Shown in pieces: positions 16,998 through 25,990 of a stretch of DNA of 43,896 nt. The notes beneath the pieces are model-generated. The model was not told where the DNA came from. It worked only from the letters and a program-made list of their open reading frames with translations, and ran no database searches. The DNA is from Cryomorphaceae bacterium. GTDB taxonomy: Bacteria > Bacteroidota > Bacteroidia > Flavobacteriales > Schleiferiaceae. Location of the stretch: assembly GCA_017858515.1 (NCBI GenBank), contig JAFMBM010000024.1, positions 1-43,896 on the forward strand. The letters are read 5' to 3'. The translations under genes were made by a program, and so were the position numbers. Every line of letters starts with the position of its first letter. The stretch's first letter is position 1.

Positions 16998-17957
16998 ATG
17001 TTTTACCGAATAATCAGAAAGGGACTTCCAGCCTTGTTGCTGTTGGTTTTTTTTGCCTTGTTCTTGGCCATTTTAGATTGGAATTTCGCATCGTCGAGAA
17101 GCGAGTTTGGTTTGCTAGCGGGAATAGGAGTCAAGCAACCCGTCTATATGGCACTGGCTGCGGGGGCTTGGATAGCGCTTTTAGGGCTGCTTTGGATCGA
17201 GGTTTTTTCGTCTGAAGAGCTCATTAAAGGCAATTTTACTCCAGGAATTCTTTTCGTTCTGCTCTATTTCGCCCTCTCACCCATGAGTCTCTTAGAGCCC
17301 ATACTTTTAGGTGGACTGGGAACCATTTTGGCGTTTAGAAAAATGCTTTCTTCTTTAGATACTGGAGTGAATACATTCTACTTATGGTTCGATGCGGGAT
17401 GGATTTTGGGCTTTGCTTGCCTCTTTAGTTCGAGTGCCTTTTTGTTGTTCTTCTTGGCATTAACCGTTTTTAATCTGATGGGAGGCAATTTACAATGGCG
17501 GGCTTTCGCCATTCCATTGGTTGGATTGCTATTGGCTGTTTGGGGTTCTTATGCCATTACGGATGTACTTGGATTTAGCAATGTCGATTTGTGGAAGCTC
17601 TACGACTTGAAAGACATGATAGGCAAAAACTCATTTCGTTCAAGAGACGCACATTATTGGTCAAGGCTATTTGCTGTCTTGCTTTTATTGTTCTTTAGTT
17701 TGCAAGCCTACTTCAGCATTCTCAAATCTAGCACCGCCCGAAAGAGAAGAGCCTTTAGCGCTTTAGTCGGACTGATTCCGCTCTTTTTTCCTTTGTATAT
17801 CTTTTTCCCTTCTTTGTCGAGCATCTGGATCATAGGCCTCTTATTGCCCGTAGCGCCTTTATTATCAGAAAGATTGGAGATGTTTAATAAACCGTGGAAA
17901 AAAGAGATCTTCGCGCTGTCGATTTTACTAGCAACTATTATAGAGACTGTTTTATAA
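16998..17957 (+). CDS. Polytopic membrane protein, probable DUF6427 family
   Basis: 319 residues with about 8-9 hydrophobic helices and short loops. The pattern (FYRIIRKG start, then LLLVFFALFLAIL) fits the Bacteroidetes DUF6427 family, which is usually encoded beside purD and the DUF6341 protein. No catalytic motif is visible and no function is known. Divergent from the small membrane protein gene with a 39-base gap. The expected upp gene, often found in this neighbourhood, is absent. It ends 53 bases before the DUF177 gene, which has its own promoter. Confidence 0.65.
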   Translation: MFYRIIRKGLPALLLLVFFALFLAILDWNFASSRSEFGLLAGIGVKQPVYMALAAGAWIALLGLLWIEVFSSEELIKGNFTPGILFVLLYFALSPMSLLEPILLGGLGTILAFRKMLSSLDTGVNTFYLWFDAGWILGFACLFSSSAFLLFFLALTVFNLMGGNLQWRAFAIPLVGLLLAVWGSYAITDVLGFSNVDLWKLYDLKDMIGKNSFRSRDAHYWSRLFAVLLLLFFSLQAYFSILKSSTARKRRAFSALVGLIPLFFPLYIFFPSLSSIWIIGLLLPVAPLLSERLEMFNKPWKKEIFALSILLATIIETVL

Positions 17958-17963
17958 AGTGTA

Positions 17964-17992
17964 TTGGTCTATTGATCAAAGCACTATCTTTG
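17964..17992 (+). promoter_or_regulatory. Bacteroidetes promoter for DUF177-rpmF
   Basis: TTG at 17964-17966 and TATCTTTG at 17985-17992, with an 18-base spacer, form a good -33/-7 pair. The GTG start at 18011 follows 18 bases later, so the leader would be about 10 bases. Confidence 0.65.
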
Positions 17993-18010
17993 CAGCCCTC
18001 AAATTGAAAG

Positions 18011-18520
18011 GTGAAACCGGTAGAAGCACGTGAATTCGTAATTCCTTTTATAGGATTTAGTCTTGGAGTACATCACTTTAAGTACGAAATCGCGTCTGCT
18101 TTCTTTGATGATTATCCAGAGCAAGAATTCAGAGATCCTCGTATGACGGTGTCTCTTAGTTTGGAGAAGAAGTCGAACAATACCATGGATCTTCTCTTCT
18201 CTTTGGAGGGGAAAGTGGAGGTGGATTGCGATCGTACTTTAAAAGAGTTCGAGCTTGCGGTGGAGGCTGAGAGGAGATTAGTGGTAAAATTTGCCGATGA
18301 ATACGACAATGAGGACGATGAAATTCTTTTTCTAACTCATGGGGCGTATGAGCTTGATGTTCGGCATTATGTATATGAGTTAGCGGTATTGAGTGTTCCT
18401 TCCAAAAAACTTTTTCCAGGTTTAGAGGAGGAAACAGAGTTATACAGCACAGAAATAGAAAATGATAGCGAGCCAGACCCAAGGTGGAATGGCTTAATGA
18501 ATTTAAATAGTGAAGACTAA
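18011..18520 (+). CDS. DUF177 (YceD) family protein
   Basis: 169 residues with a GTG start at 18011, set just after a good promoter; the conserved EFVIPFIGF segment lies right at the N-terminus, so a later start would cut it. A central acidic and charged stretch ([23 protein letters not shown]) and the one-cysteine core VEVDC fit DUF177/YceD, found upstream of rpmF in most bacteria. The protein is linked to 23S rRNA accumulation in plants and bacteria, but the biochemical role is not settled. Eleven bases separate it from rpmF, so it is an operon partner. Confidence 0.85.
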   Translation: MKPVEAREFVIPFIGFSLGVHHFKYEIASAFFDDYPEQEFRDPRMTVSLSLEKKSNNTMDLLFSLEGKVEVDCDRTLKEFELAVEAERRLVVKFADEYDNEDDEILFLTHGAYELDVRHYVYELAVLSVPSKKLFPGLEEETELYSTEIENDSEPDPRWNGLMNLNSED

Positions 18521-18531
18521 ATTTAGATAAA

Positions 18532-18729
18532 ATGGCACATCCTAAACGCAGACAATCAACCACTCGTAGAGATAAGCGTCGTACTCATTATAAGGCGGTT
18601 GCCCCAACCATCGCTGTTTGCCCAACTACTGGCGAATCGCACCTATACCACAGAGCCTACTGGCATGAGGGCAAGTTGTACTACAAGGGTAAAGTAGTTA
18701 TAGACAAAACTGTCGTAGCAGAAGCATAG
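18532..18729 (+). CDS. rpmF: 50S ribosomal protein L32
   Basis: 65 residues, basic N-terminus ([20 protein letters not shown]). Only one Cys is present ([17 protein letters not shown]), so this is the form without the four-cysteine zinc ribbon, typical for Bacteroidetes. Part of the large ribosomal subunit. Follows DUF177 as in most bacteria. There is no plsX between rpmF and fabH here. Confidence 0.97.
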   Translation: MAHPKRRQSTTRRDKRRTHYKAVAPTIAVCPTTGESHLYHRAYWHEGKLYYKGKVVIDKTVVAEA

Positions 18730-18747
18730 TCGTTCCTCGGCTGAGGG

Positions 18748-18765
18748 AAAAGTAGAATACTTTTG
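18748..18765 (+). promoter_or_regulatory. Candidate fabH promoter overlapped by a perfect palindrome
   Basis: TACTTTTG (18758-18765) matches the -7 consensus. It is the right arm of a perfect 7-base inverted repeat (AAAAGTA, 3-base loop, TACTTTT). A second 4-base-stem hairpin (CCTC/GAGG) sits at 18735-18746, after rpmF. The set could be a weak rpmF terminator, a fabH promoter with an operator, or both. Confidence 0.4.
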
Positions 18766-18809
18766 TTTAAAAGAGGATTCACTGTACCTTCATACTACTA
18801 TAACGAGCT

Positions 18810-19808
18810 ATGAATAAAATTAGAGCAAGCATAACTTCAGTTGGAGGCTATGTTCCAGACTTCGTTTTATCCAATGAAGTACTAGAGACCATGGTAGACA
18901 CCTCCGACGAGTGGATCACAAGTCGAACGGGAATCAAAGAGCGCCGTATCCTGAAAGGAGAGGGGCGAGGAACCAGCGATATGATGATCCAAGCAGCAAA
19001 TGAAGCCCTTAGAAAAAGAGGGATTTCAGGCTCCGATATCGATTTGGTAATTGCTTGTACGGTTACACCCGATATGATGGTAGCCTCAACCGCTGCCAAA
19101 GTGGCTCAGCTCATTGGGGCGAATCAAGCAGCAAGTTTTGATTTACAGGCAGCCTGTACGGGGTTTATTTACGGACTTGTAACTGCTAGTCAGTTTGTTG
19201 AGACGGGTAAATACAGCAAAGTTTTATTGGTTGGAGGAGATAAAATGTCCTCCATTTTAGATTATACAGATAGAACTACCTGTGTAATTTTTGGCGATGG
19301 AGCTGGCGCGGTAATCCTAGAGCCCAATACGAGCGGCGAAGGCTTGCAAGATTCTATCCTTAAAAGCGATGGAATAGGTCGTCAATATCTCCACATTAAG
19401 AGTGGAGGATCGATGTATCCTTCCACCCAAAGAAGTATAGATCAGAGAGAGCATTTTGTTCATCAAGATGGTCAACCCGTTTTCAAATTTGCAGTTACCA
19501 ATATGGCACAGGTAAGCGAAGACATTCTCAAGCGCAACAATCTTTCGGGTGACGATGTAGATTGGCTGGTGCCACATCAGGCCAACAAAAGAATAATTGA
19601 TGCCACAGCTAACCGCATGGGCTTGAATGAAAGCAAGGTGATGGTAAATATTCAGCGATATGGAAATACCACAAATGCCACGCTTCCGCTCTGTCTTTGG
19701 GATTATGAAAAGCAATTAAAGAAAGGAGATAAATTGGTATTTGCCGCTTTTGGTGGTGGATTTACCTGGGGATCGGCCTATTTGATTTGGGCGTACGATC
19801 CCAACTGA
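18810..19808 (+). CDS. fabH: Beta-ketoacyl-ACP synthase III
   Basis: 332 residues. Catalytic Cys116 in DLQAACTGFI, the His of VPHQANKRI and the Asn of GNTTNAT complete the Cys-His-Asn triad of KAS III, which condenses acyl-CoA with malonyl-ACP to start fatty acid synthesis. DTSDEWITSRTGI near the N-terminus is typical. It comes 80 bases after rpmF with its own candidate promoter and is followed by accB and accC, which make malonyl-CoA, so the block starts fatty acid synthesis. Confidence 0.97.
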   Translation: MNKIRASITSVGGYVPDFVLSNEVLETMVDTSDEWITSRTGIKERRILKGEGRGTSDMMIQAANEALRKRGISGSDIDLVIACTVTPDMMVASTAAKVAQLIGANQAASFDLQAACTGFIYGLVTASQFVETGKYSKVLLVGGDKMSSILDYTDRTTCVIFGDGAGAVILEPNTSGEGLQDSILKSDGIGRQYLHIKSGGSMYPSTQRSIDQREHFVHQDGQPVFKFAVTNMAQVSEDILKRNNLSGDDVDWLVPHQANKRIIDATANRMGLNESKVMVNIQRYGNTTNATLPLCLWDYEKQLKKGDKLVFAAFGGGFTWGSAYLIWAYDPN

Positions 19809-19815
19809 GTTTGAT

Positions 19816-19823
19816 TAGATTTG
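19816..19823 (+). promoter_or_regulatory. Possible -7 element upstream of accB
   Basis: TAGATTTG matches TAnnTTTG, 22 bases before the accB ATG. It has no good -33 partner, so it may only supplement read-through from fabH. Confidence 0.35.
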
Positions 19824-19845
19824 TAATTCGCACAATTTCCTACCT

Positions 19846-20325
19846 ATGGATATAAAAGAAATTCAGAACCTGATAAAATTTGTTGCCCGTTCAGGAGCAA
19901 CAGAGGTGAATCTTGAAACAGAAGACTTCAAGATTATCATCAAGACTACCGCCGAAGTGGCCAATATGGATTATCCTGTTGTACAGCATGTTGCTCAAGT
20001 GGTTCCAGCGCAAATGCCTGCCCCACAAGCTGCAGCCGTTGCACCGCCAGAAATAGCTCCTATTGCAGCTGAAGACGATAGTAAATACGTGATTATTAAA
20101 TCACCCATGATCGGTACGATGTATCGTCGTCCTTCGCCAGACAAAGATTTATTTGTACAGGTGGGCACCGAAATTCACAAAGGAGACACGGTTTGTATCA
20201 TTGAAGCTATGAAGCTTTTCAATGAAATCGAATCGGAGGTTTCAGGAAAGATTGTGAAAGTATTGGTAGACGATCAATCTCCAGTAGAATACGATCAACC
20301 ACTTTTTGTTGTTGACCCTGCCTAA
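19846..20325 (+). CDS. accB: Acetyl-CoA carboxylase biotin carboxyl carrier protein
   Basis: 159 residues. A short N-terminal helix region (IKEIQNLIKFV), a Pro/Ala-rich linker (about 50-75) and a C-terminal biotinyl domain (about 80-159). The biotin-accepting lysine is Lys123 in EAMKL. It carries carboxybiotin between AccC and the carboxyltransferase. It lies 22 bases before accC, the usual pair. Confidence 0.96.
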   Translation: MDIKEIQNLIKFVARSGATEVNLETEDFKIIIKTTAEVANMDYPVVQHVAQVVPAQMPAPQAAAVAPPEIAPIAAEDDSKYVIIKSPMIGTMYRRPSPDKDLFVQVGTEIHKGDTVCIIEAMKLFNEIESEVSGKIVKVLVDDQSPVEYDQPLFVVDPA

Positions 20326-20347
20326 TTAGGCCTAAAACGTAAAAAGG

Positions 20348-21685
20348 ATGTTCAAGAAAATACTCATCGCCAATAGAGGCGAAATTGCCCTGCGCATTAT
20401 ACGCACCTGCCGTGAAATGGGTATCAAGACTGTGGCGGTTTATTCTACTGCAGATAGAGACAGCCTGCATGTGCGCTTTGCAGATGAGGCGGTTTGTATA
20501 GGACCTCCCCCTTCAAAAGATTCGTATCTCAAGATCCCCAACATTATGGCGGCGGCTGAGATTACCAATGCAGATGCCATCCACCCAGGCTATGGCTTTC
20601 TTTCAGAAAACTCAAAGTTCTCGAGGATTTGCCAAGAAAACGGATTGAAATTTATTGGTGCTACGCCTGAACAGATTGACCAAATGGGAGATAAGGCTAC
20701 GGCTAAAGAAACCATGAAAAGAGCAGGTGTACCCTGCATCCCAGGTTCAGAGGGATTGCTAGAAAGCTTAGAGCAAGCGGAAAGATTGGCGGAAGAAGTG
20801 GGCTACCCTATAATGTTGAAAGCAACTGCGGGAGGAGGCGGAAAGGGAATGCGTGCGGTTTGGAAAAAAGAAGACCTGAAAAAATCCTATGAGGATGCTA
20901 TTGCAGAGGCGGAAGCGTCTTTTGGCAATAGTGGAATGTATATGGAAAAGCTAATTGAAGAGCCGCGACATATCGAAATCCAAATAGTAGGGGATCAATA
21001 TGGAACGGTTTGTCATCTTTCTGAAAGAGACTGCTCTATTCAGAGAAGGCATCAAAAGCTTACAGAAGAAACGCCTTCTCCTTTTATGACACCTCAATTA
21101 AGAGATGCCATGGGCAAAGCAGCCAATAAAGCCGCGAAGTTCATTAATTATGAAGGAGCTGGAACCGTTGAATTCCTAGTCGATAAGAATCAGGATTTCT
21201 ATTTCATGGAAATGAACACACGGATCCAAGTAGAACATCCTATTACTGAGCAGGTGATAGATTACGACCTAATTCGTGAGCAGATTAAGGTTGCAGCTGG
21301 AGTGCCGATATCGGGAAAGAATTATGAGCCACAGTTGCATTCAATAGAATGTAGAATTAATGCCGAAGATCCATACAATGGCTTTAGACCTTCACCCGGT
21401 AAGATCACAAGCCTTCATGCTCCAGGGGGTCATGGTGTGCGACTGGATACGCACGTGTATGCAGGCTACACTATTCCTCCTAATTATGATTCAATGATTG
21501 CCAAGTTGATTACAACGGCTCAAACTCGTGATGAGGCAATTGATAAAATGAGAAGAGCCTTAGATGAGTTTGTCATTGAAGGGGTTAAGACTACCATTCC
21601 TTTTCATAGGCAGTTAATGGATCATCCAGATTATATTGCTGGAAATTATACCACTAAGTTTATGGAAAGCTTCGTGTTGAAATAG
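20348..21685 (+). CDS. accC: Acetyl-CoA carboxylase biotin carboxylase subunit
   Basis: 445 residues, standard length. [16 protein letters not shown] at the start, [10 protein letters not shown] near 78, a glycine-rich ATP loop GGGGKGMR near 160 and the ATP-grasp motifs [10 protein letters not shown] and RINAEDP are all present. It carboxylates the biotin on AccB with bicarbonate and ATP. It is the last gene of the block and is closed by a strong bidirectional terminator shared with korB. Confidence 0.97.
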   Translation: MFKKILIANRGEIALRIIRTCREMGIKTVAVYSTADRDSLHVRFADEAVCIGPPPSKDSYLKIPNIMAAAEITNADAIHPGYGFLSENSKFSRICQENGLKFIGATPEQIDQMGDKATAKETMKRAGVPCIPGSEGLLESLEQAERLAEEVGYPIMLKATAGGGGKGMRAVWKKEDLKKSYEDAIAEAEASFGNSGMYMEKLIEEPRHIEIQIVGDQYGTVCHLSERDCSIQRRHQKLTEETPSPFMTPQLRDAMGKAANKAAKFINYEGAGTVEFLVDKNQDFYFMEMNTRIQVEHPITEQVIDYDLIREQIKVAAGVPISGKNYEPQLHSIECRINAEDPYNGFRPSPGKITSLHAPGGHGVRLDTHVYAGYTIPPNYDSMIAKLITTAQTRDEAIDKMRRALDEFVIEGVKTTIPFHRQLMDHPDYIAGNYTTKFMESFVLK

Positions 21686-21701
21686 AAGAGTAAACCCTTC
21701 G

Positions 21702-21738
21702 AAAAGAGGCCTTAAAACACTGTTTTAAGGCCTCTTTT
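21702..21738. terminator. Bidirectional intrinsic terminator between accC and korB
   Basis: A perfect 18-base inverted repeat (arms 21702-21719 and 21721-21738) with A-rich and T-rich ends, so it has a U-tract in both directions. The centre is GGCCTTAAAAC. It ends one base before the korB stop codon. Confidence 0.88.
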
Positions 21739-21739
21739 A

Positions 21740-22756
21740 TTATATAGTCCAATGATTGCGACCCTGTAATAGACTATCTAAATCGCCTATGCCCTTGGAT
21801 TGTATAGAGGTATGCAACTGCTTGTCCATTTCTTCTTCATAAACCAAGCGATCTTCTTGGTAGAACACACCAAAAGGCCTCGGAAGGCTATCTTCAGTGT
21901 AAGGATCAAATAATCTGCTTAGAAGGTGAGCCTTCATGGCATCTTTCGAATCATGAATCCATAGATCTTCAGCGTCTATCGATTCCAAAGGAGCAGAATA
22001 CACCTTCATATCTTTTATGTACAGTGCTTCTTTATTAGCGTCCTCTCCATAGAGTAAGGGCTTGCCTTCTTCTAACAAAAGGGTTGATCGTTGGCGGGTA
22101 GATTTGTTGGAATAGGGGGCAAATGCACCGTCGTTGAAAACGTTGCAATTTTGATAGATTTCTACAAGGCTAGTTCCTTTATGAGCATGGGCTCTCAACA
22201 ATATATCGCGCAGTCCTTTTGTGTCTAGGTCTAGTCCGCGTGCAAAGAAGCTAGCATCGGCACCCAAAGCCAAGGCAGCAGGATTAAACGGATGGTCTAT
22301 GGTTCCCCAAGGACTAGATTTAGTGGTTTTACCAAGCTCAGAAGTTGGACTAAACTGACCCTTTGTAAGACCGTAAATTTCGTTGTTGAAGAGAAGAATA
22401 TTTACATTAAGGTTTCTTCTCAAGAGGTGAATAAGATGATTTCCACCAATGGATAAACTGTCGCCATCGCCGGTAATTATCCAAACGCTTAGGTCTTTGC
22501 GCATCATTTTTAGACCACTCGCAATGGCGGCAGCTCTTCCATGAATGCTGTGCATTCCGAAAGTGTTCATATAATAAGGAAAGCGAGAAGAGCAACCAAT
22601 GCCTGAAATAAAAACAATATTCTCTCTTGGCACACCCAAATCGGGCATAATGGATTGAACCTGCTTTAGAATGCTGTAATCACCGCATCCCGGACACCAA
22701 CGGACGTCTTGATCTGTTGCAAAATCTTTTGGCTTAAGAAGATCAGCTATTTCCAT
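21740..22756 (-). CDS. korB: 2-oxoacid:ferredoxin oxidoreductase, beta subunit
   Basis: 338 residues. It has the N-terminal Fe-S CPGCGDYS motif (Cys21, Cys24) and the thiamine-diphosphate motif GDGDSLSIGGNH with a downstream NNEIYGLTKGQ, typical of the beta subunit of KorAB (2-oxoglutarate:ferredoxin oxidoreductase). It decarboxylates a 2-oxoacid and passes electrons to ferredoxin. It starts 4 bases after korA ends. Substrate (2-oxoglutarate, pyruvate or branched 2-oxoacids) is not proven by sequence, though the two-subunit gamma-alpha fused form is commonly 2-oxoglutarate. Confidence 0.93.
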   Translation of the reverse strand: MEIADLLKPKDFATDQDVRWCPGCGDYSILKQVQSIMPDLGVPRENIVFISGIGCSSRFPYYMNTFGMHSIHGRAAAIASGLKMMRKDLSVWIITGDGDSLSIGGNHLIHLLRRNLNVNILLFNNEIYGLTKGQFSPTSELGKTTKSSPWGTIDHPFNPAALALGADASFFARGLDLDTKGLRDILLRAHAHKGTSLVEIYQNCNVFNDGAFAPYSNKSTRQRSTLLLEEGKPLLYGEDANKEALYIKDMKVYSAPLESIDAEDLWIHDSKDAMKAHLLSRLFDPYTEDSLPRPFGVFYQEDRLVYEEEMDKQLHTSIQSKGIGDLDSLLQGRNHWTI

Positions 22757-22760
22757 CTAT

Positions 22761-24590
22761 TTATCCTTTAAGTTGTTCTTTAACAGCATCTTCTATTTCA
22801 ATGGATAAAAACGGCAGGCCTTTGATTTTATTCAAAGGAATAGCGTTAATCAGGAATTTTTCTCGGATTATCTTGACCAATTGACCGTTGTTCAGTTCTG
22901 GAATAATGACGGTTTTGAAGTTTCGCAAGTGTTTTTCTAGATTCATTGGAAATGGAAATAGATAGCGAATGTGAAGATGTGCAACAGAAATCCCTTGCTT
23001 ATTCATATTTAATACCGCCGTGCGAATCGCACCGTAAGTTGAACCCCATCCAACGATCAGAACATCTCCCGTTTCTGGGCCACAATCTATTTCTTGTGGA
23101 GGAATGTGGTGTGCAATTTCATTGACCTTAGCAGCTCTTGTAAGCACCATTTTTTGATGGTTTTCTGGCTCGTAGCTAACATTGCCTGTTCGATCTTCTT
23201 TCTCTAATCCACCCAAACGGTATTCGTGACCTGCGGTTCCCGGAATGGCCCAAGAGCGAACCAGTCGTGCATCTCTTTCATAGGGCAAATAGGCCTCATT
23301 CATTTTAGCATAGTTGGGATGAATAGCGGCCAAATCACTTGCTTTTGGGAAGCGCCAAGGTTCGGAGCCATTGGCGATATATCCATCTGAAAGCAAAATC
23401 ACTGGAGTCATATGTTCTATGGCTATTCGGCAGGCTTCAAAAGCAACAGCAAAGCAGTCTTTGGGTGACCTCGTCGCGATAACAGGAATGGGCGCCTCTC
23501 CGTTTCTGCCATAAATCGCTTGTAATAAATCAGATTGTTCCGTTTTTGTGGGAAGCCCTGTGGAAGGTCCTCCCCTTTGAACATTGATTACCACCAAAGG
23601 GGTTTCAAGCATAAAGGCCAGTCCGAGTGCTTCTGTTTTTAAAGCAATGCCAGGGCCAGAGGAGGCGGTTACAGCTAAGCTGCCCGCAAACGAAGCGCCC
23701 ACGGCGGCGCCAATAGCTGCAATTTCATCCTCCGCCTGAAAACTGCGAACACCATAATTCTTTCGATTGGCTAGTTCATGCAGTATATCGCTGGCAGGGG
23801 TAATGGGATAACCCGCGTAAAACAAATCTAAATGGGCTTTGGCGGCAGCAGAAATAAGACCAATTGCAATGGCTTCATTACCTGCGATATTCCTATATGA
23901 ACCGGCGGGTAATGAGGCTTTGTTAACCGTATATCGATTGCTAAAGAGCTCTATGGTTTCGCCAAAATGATAACCTGTTTTGAGCACCTTGGTATTGGCC
24001 ATCAGCAAGTCGGGTTTCGACTTAAACTTCTCTTTCAGAAAGAGAAGACTGGGCTCTATTTCTCTGTTATACAACCAGTAAACCAATCCCAAGGTGAACA
24101 TATTCTTAGAGCGATCTTGCTCCTTAGTGCTCAGGCCACTGTCTTTGAGCGCCTCCCTGGTCAGCTTGGTGATTTCGATTTCAACCACATGAAATCCGGC
24201 ATCTCTTGCCTCTGAAAGCAAATCTCTAGACTCATCTAATCCTGCCAATCGAAGGTTGCGTTTATCAAAGCCATTGATATTGGCGATGATCATTCCATTC
24301 GACTTGAGGTCGATTTGGAATTTTACCAAGGCGGCCGCATTCATGGCAACCAATGTATCTACCTTTCCGCCGGGGGTATTGATTTCTACACTACCGAAAT
24401 TTATTTTAAAACCAGAAACTCCCGCAACCGTTCCAATTGGGGCACGTATCTCGGCCGGAAAGTCAGGGAAAGTACTTAGATCGTTCCCATGCAAGGCAGA
24501 AGTATTGGAGAACTGAAAGCCTGTAAGCTGCATTCCATCTCCAGAATCTCCGGCAAACAGCACAGTTGCTTTTTCTATTGTCTGATTCAT
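22761..24590 (-). CDS. korA: 2-oxoacid:ferredoxin oxidoreductase, fused gamma-alpha subunit
   Basis: 609 residues. The gamma domain is N-terminal (about 8-190; FAGDSGDGMQLTG) and the alpha domain follows (about 215-600; YPITPASDILHEL, AEDEIAAIGAAVGASFAG, SSGPGIALKTEALGLA). The fusion is the common arrangement in Bacteroidetes. It starts at ATG 24590, overlapping the nfu stop by 4 bases (ATGA). Partners are KorB and ferredoxin. Upstream Nfu and Mrp probably supply its Fe-S clusters. Confidence 0.93.
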   Translation of the reverse strand: MNQTIEKATVLFAGDSGDGMQLTGFQFSNTSALHGNDLSTFPDFPAEIRAPIGTVAGVSGFKINFGSVEINTPGGKVDTLVAMNAAALVKFQIDLKSNGMIIANINGFDKRNLRLAGLDESRDLLSEARDAGFHVVEIEITKLTREALKDSGLSTKEQDRSKNMFTLGLVYWLYNREIEPSLLFLKEKFKSKPDLLMANTKVLKTGYHFGETIELFSNRYTVNKASLPAGSYRNIAGNEAIAIGLISAAAKAHLDLFYAGYPITPASDILHELANRKNYGVRSFQAEDEIAAIGAAVGASFAGSLAVTASSGPGIALKTEALGLAFMLETPLVVINVQRGGPSTGLPTKTEQSDLLQAIYGRNGEAPIPVIATRSPKDCFAVAFEACRIAIEHMTPVILLSDGYIANGSEPWRFPKASDLAAIHPNYAKMNEAYLPYERDARLVRSWAIPGTAGHEYRLGGLEKEDRTGNVSYEPENHQKMVLTRAAKVNEIAHHIPPQEIDCGPETGDVLIVGWGSTYGAIRTAVLNMNKQGISVAHLHIRYLFPFPMNLEKHLRNFKTVIIPELNNGQLVKIIREKFLINAIPLNKIKGLPFLSIEIEDAVKEQLKG

Positions 24591-24841
24591 GCCTTCGCCG
24601 CCAAATTCACTTCGCTCACTGATTTTACTTCAGGAGCCAATCTGCGAATAGTCATTTCTACTCCATTGGTGAGAGTCATTTGATTTACCTTACAACCTAT
24701 ACAGGCTCCATGAAGCTGTACGAGAACATTGAGCTCTTCATCAATATTTACCAGTGAAATATCGCCCCCATCCGACTGAAGAAAGGGCCGTATTTCATCC
24801 AGTGCTTTCTCTACCCTTGACGTTAATTCATTCATTTTCAT
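24587..24841 (-). CDS. NifU C-terminal domain (Nfu-type) Fe-S carrier protein
   Basis: 84 residues, the size of a stand-alone Nfu domain. The signature reads FLQSDGGDISLV with HGACIGC (Cys47 and Cys50, the CxxC that binds a bridging [4Fe-4S]). It hands clusters to target enzymes. It sits between mrp and korA with 1- and 4-base overlaps, so they are translationally coupled. This supports delivery to KorAB or other Fe-S enzymes. Confidence 0.93.
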   Translation of the reverse strand: MKMNELTSRVEKALDEIRPFLQSDGGDISLVNIDEELNVLVQLHGACIGCKVNQMTLTNGVEMTIRRLAPEVKSVSEVNLAAKA

Positions 24842-25980
24842 TAGACCTTTTTATTGACTGCCGCGCAGCCGGCCATATTTGTAATGCGAACAATTTCTGA
24901 GGGAGGAAGGTCTTCGTTTCTGCGTAGCACTTCTTCCACAGCCCTGCGGGCCATCTCCTTAAAAGCCTCTGATGTGCTTGTGTTGTTTTGAAGCACAGCG
25001 GGCCTTCCAACATCTCCCGATTCTCGAATGCTTTGAACCAATGGAATTTCTCCTAAGAAGGGAACCTTTAGTTCTTCAGAAAGACGCTGAGCGCCCCCTT
25101 CTCCAAAAATAGAATATCTCTTTTCGGGCATATCGGGCGGAACGAAATAAGCCATATTTTCCACAATACCCAACACAGGAACATTTATGCTTTCCATCTG
25201 AAACATCGCCACTCCTTTTCGAGCATCAGCCAAGGCAACGGCTTGAGGTGTACTTACTATAATGGCTCCAGTTACCGGTACGGCCTGAACTAAGCTGAGA
25301 TGCAGATCTCCCGTACCCGGTGGCAAGTCGATAATCATGAAGTCGAGCTCTCCCCAATGAGAATCTTTTATTAATTGGTTCAAGGCCTTGGTGGCCATAG
25401 GTCCTCGCCAAACTACCGCTTGATTGGCCCCTGTGAAGAATCCAATCGAGAGCAATCGAACCCCATAGTTTTCTACTGGGTCCATTTTTCGCTGCCCATC
25501 AATATCAATGGTTCCAGGTTTTTCATGGGTAACATCGAACATCATGGGCATAGAAGGTCCGTAGATGTCTGCATCTACCAATCCCACTTTAAATCCCATT
25601 TCAGCCAAGGCAACGGCTAGATTTGCGGTGATGGTGGATTTTCCAACGCCCCCTTTTCCGCTAGCTACCGCAATAATATTTTTTACTCCTGGTAATGCTG
25701 GACCTTTTAATTGGGGCTTTTCAGGAGGTGTTTCGGGAACAGAAAGACGCACCTTCACTTTTGCTTTCGGATGAACCTTATCTGCTATGGCTTGCATAAT
25801 ATCTACTTCAAGCTTCTTTTTAACCGCCAAGGCCGGTGAGGCGGAATAAACATCTATGTCTATTTCTTCACCGAATATTTGAATGTTCTTTACATGATTT
25901 TCAGCCACAATACTCTTGTTGCTGTTGTGCGCATTTATGCTTTCTAAGGCCCAAAGAACCTTTTCTTTCTCAATTTTCAT
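24841..25980 (-). CDS. Mrp/ApbC family P-loop ATPase (Fe-S cluster carrier)
   Basis: 379 residues from ATG 25980; a longer frame to 26028 would overlap the neighbouring gene and lacks family residues. DUF59-like N-terminus (about 1-90), Walker A GKGGVGKST near 107, DADIYGPSMPM and DLPPGTGD motifs. Mrp/ApbC binds and transfers [4Fe-4S]. The usual CxxC of the family, which follows ENM in E. coli Mrp, is absent: that segment reads YFVPPDMPEKR. Only a C-terminal Cys (NMAGCAAV) remains nearby. It is co-transcribed with nfu and korAB, one base apart. Confidence 0.9.
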   Translation of the reverse strand: MKIEKEKVLWALESINAHNSNKSIVAENHVKNIQIFGEEIDIDVYSASPALAVKKKLEVDIMQAIADKVHPKAKVKVRLSVPETPPEKPQLKGPALPGVKNIIAVASGKGGVGKSTITANLAVALAEMGFKVGLVDADIYGPSMPMMFDVTHEKPGTIDIDGQRKMDPVENYGVRLLSIGFFTGANQAVVWRGPMATKALNQLIKDSHWGELDFMIIDLPPGTGDLHLSLVQAVPVTGAIIVSTPQAVALADARKGVAMFQMESINVPVLGIVENMAYFVPPDMPEKRYSIFGEGGAQRLSEELKVPFLGEIPLVQSIRESGDVGRPAVLQNNTSTSEAFKEMARRAVEEVLRRNEDLPPSEIVRITNMAGCAAVNKKV

Positions 25981-25990
25981 AGTATCAAAA

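Noticed and set aside
18735-18746. Terminator after rpmF
   Set aside because: The short CCTC/GAGG stem has no T-tract directly after it; recorded only with the fabH control region.
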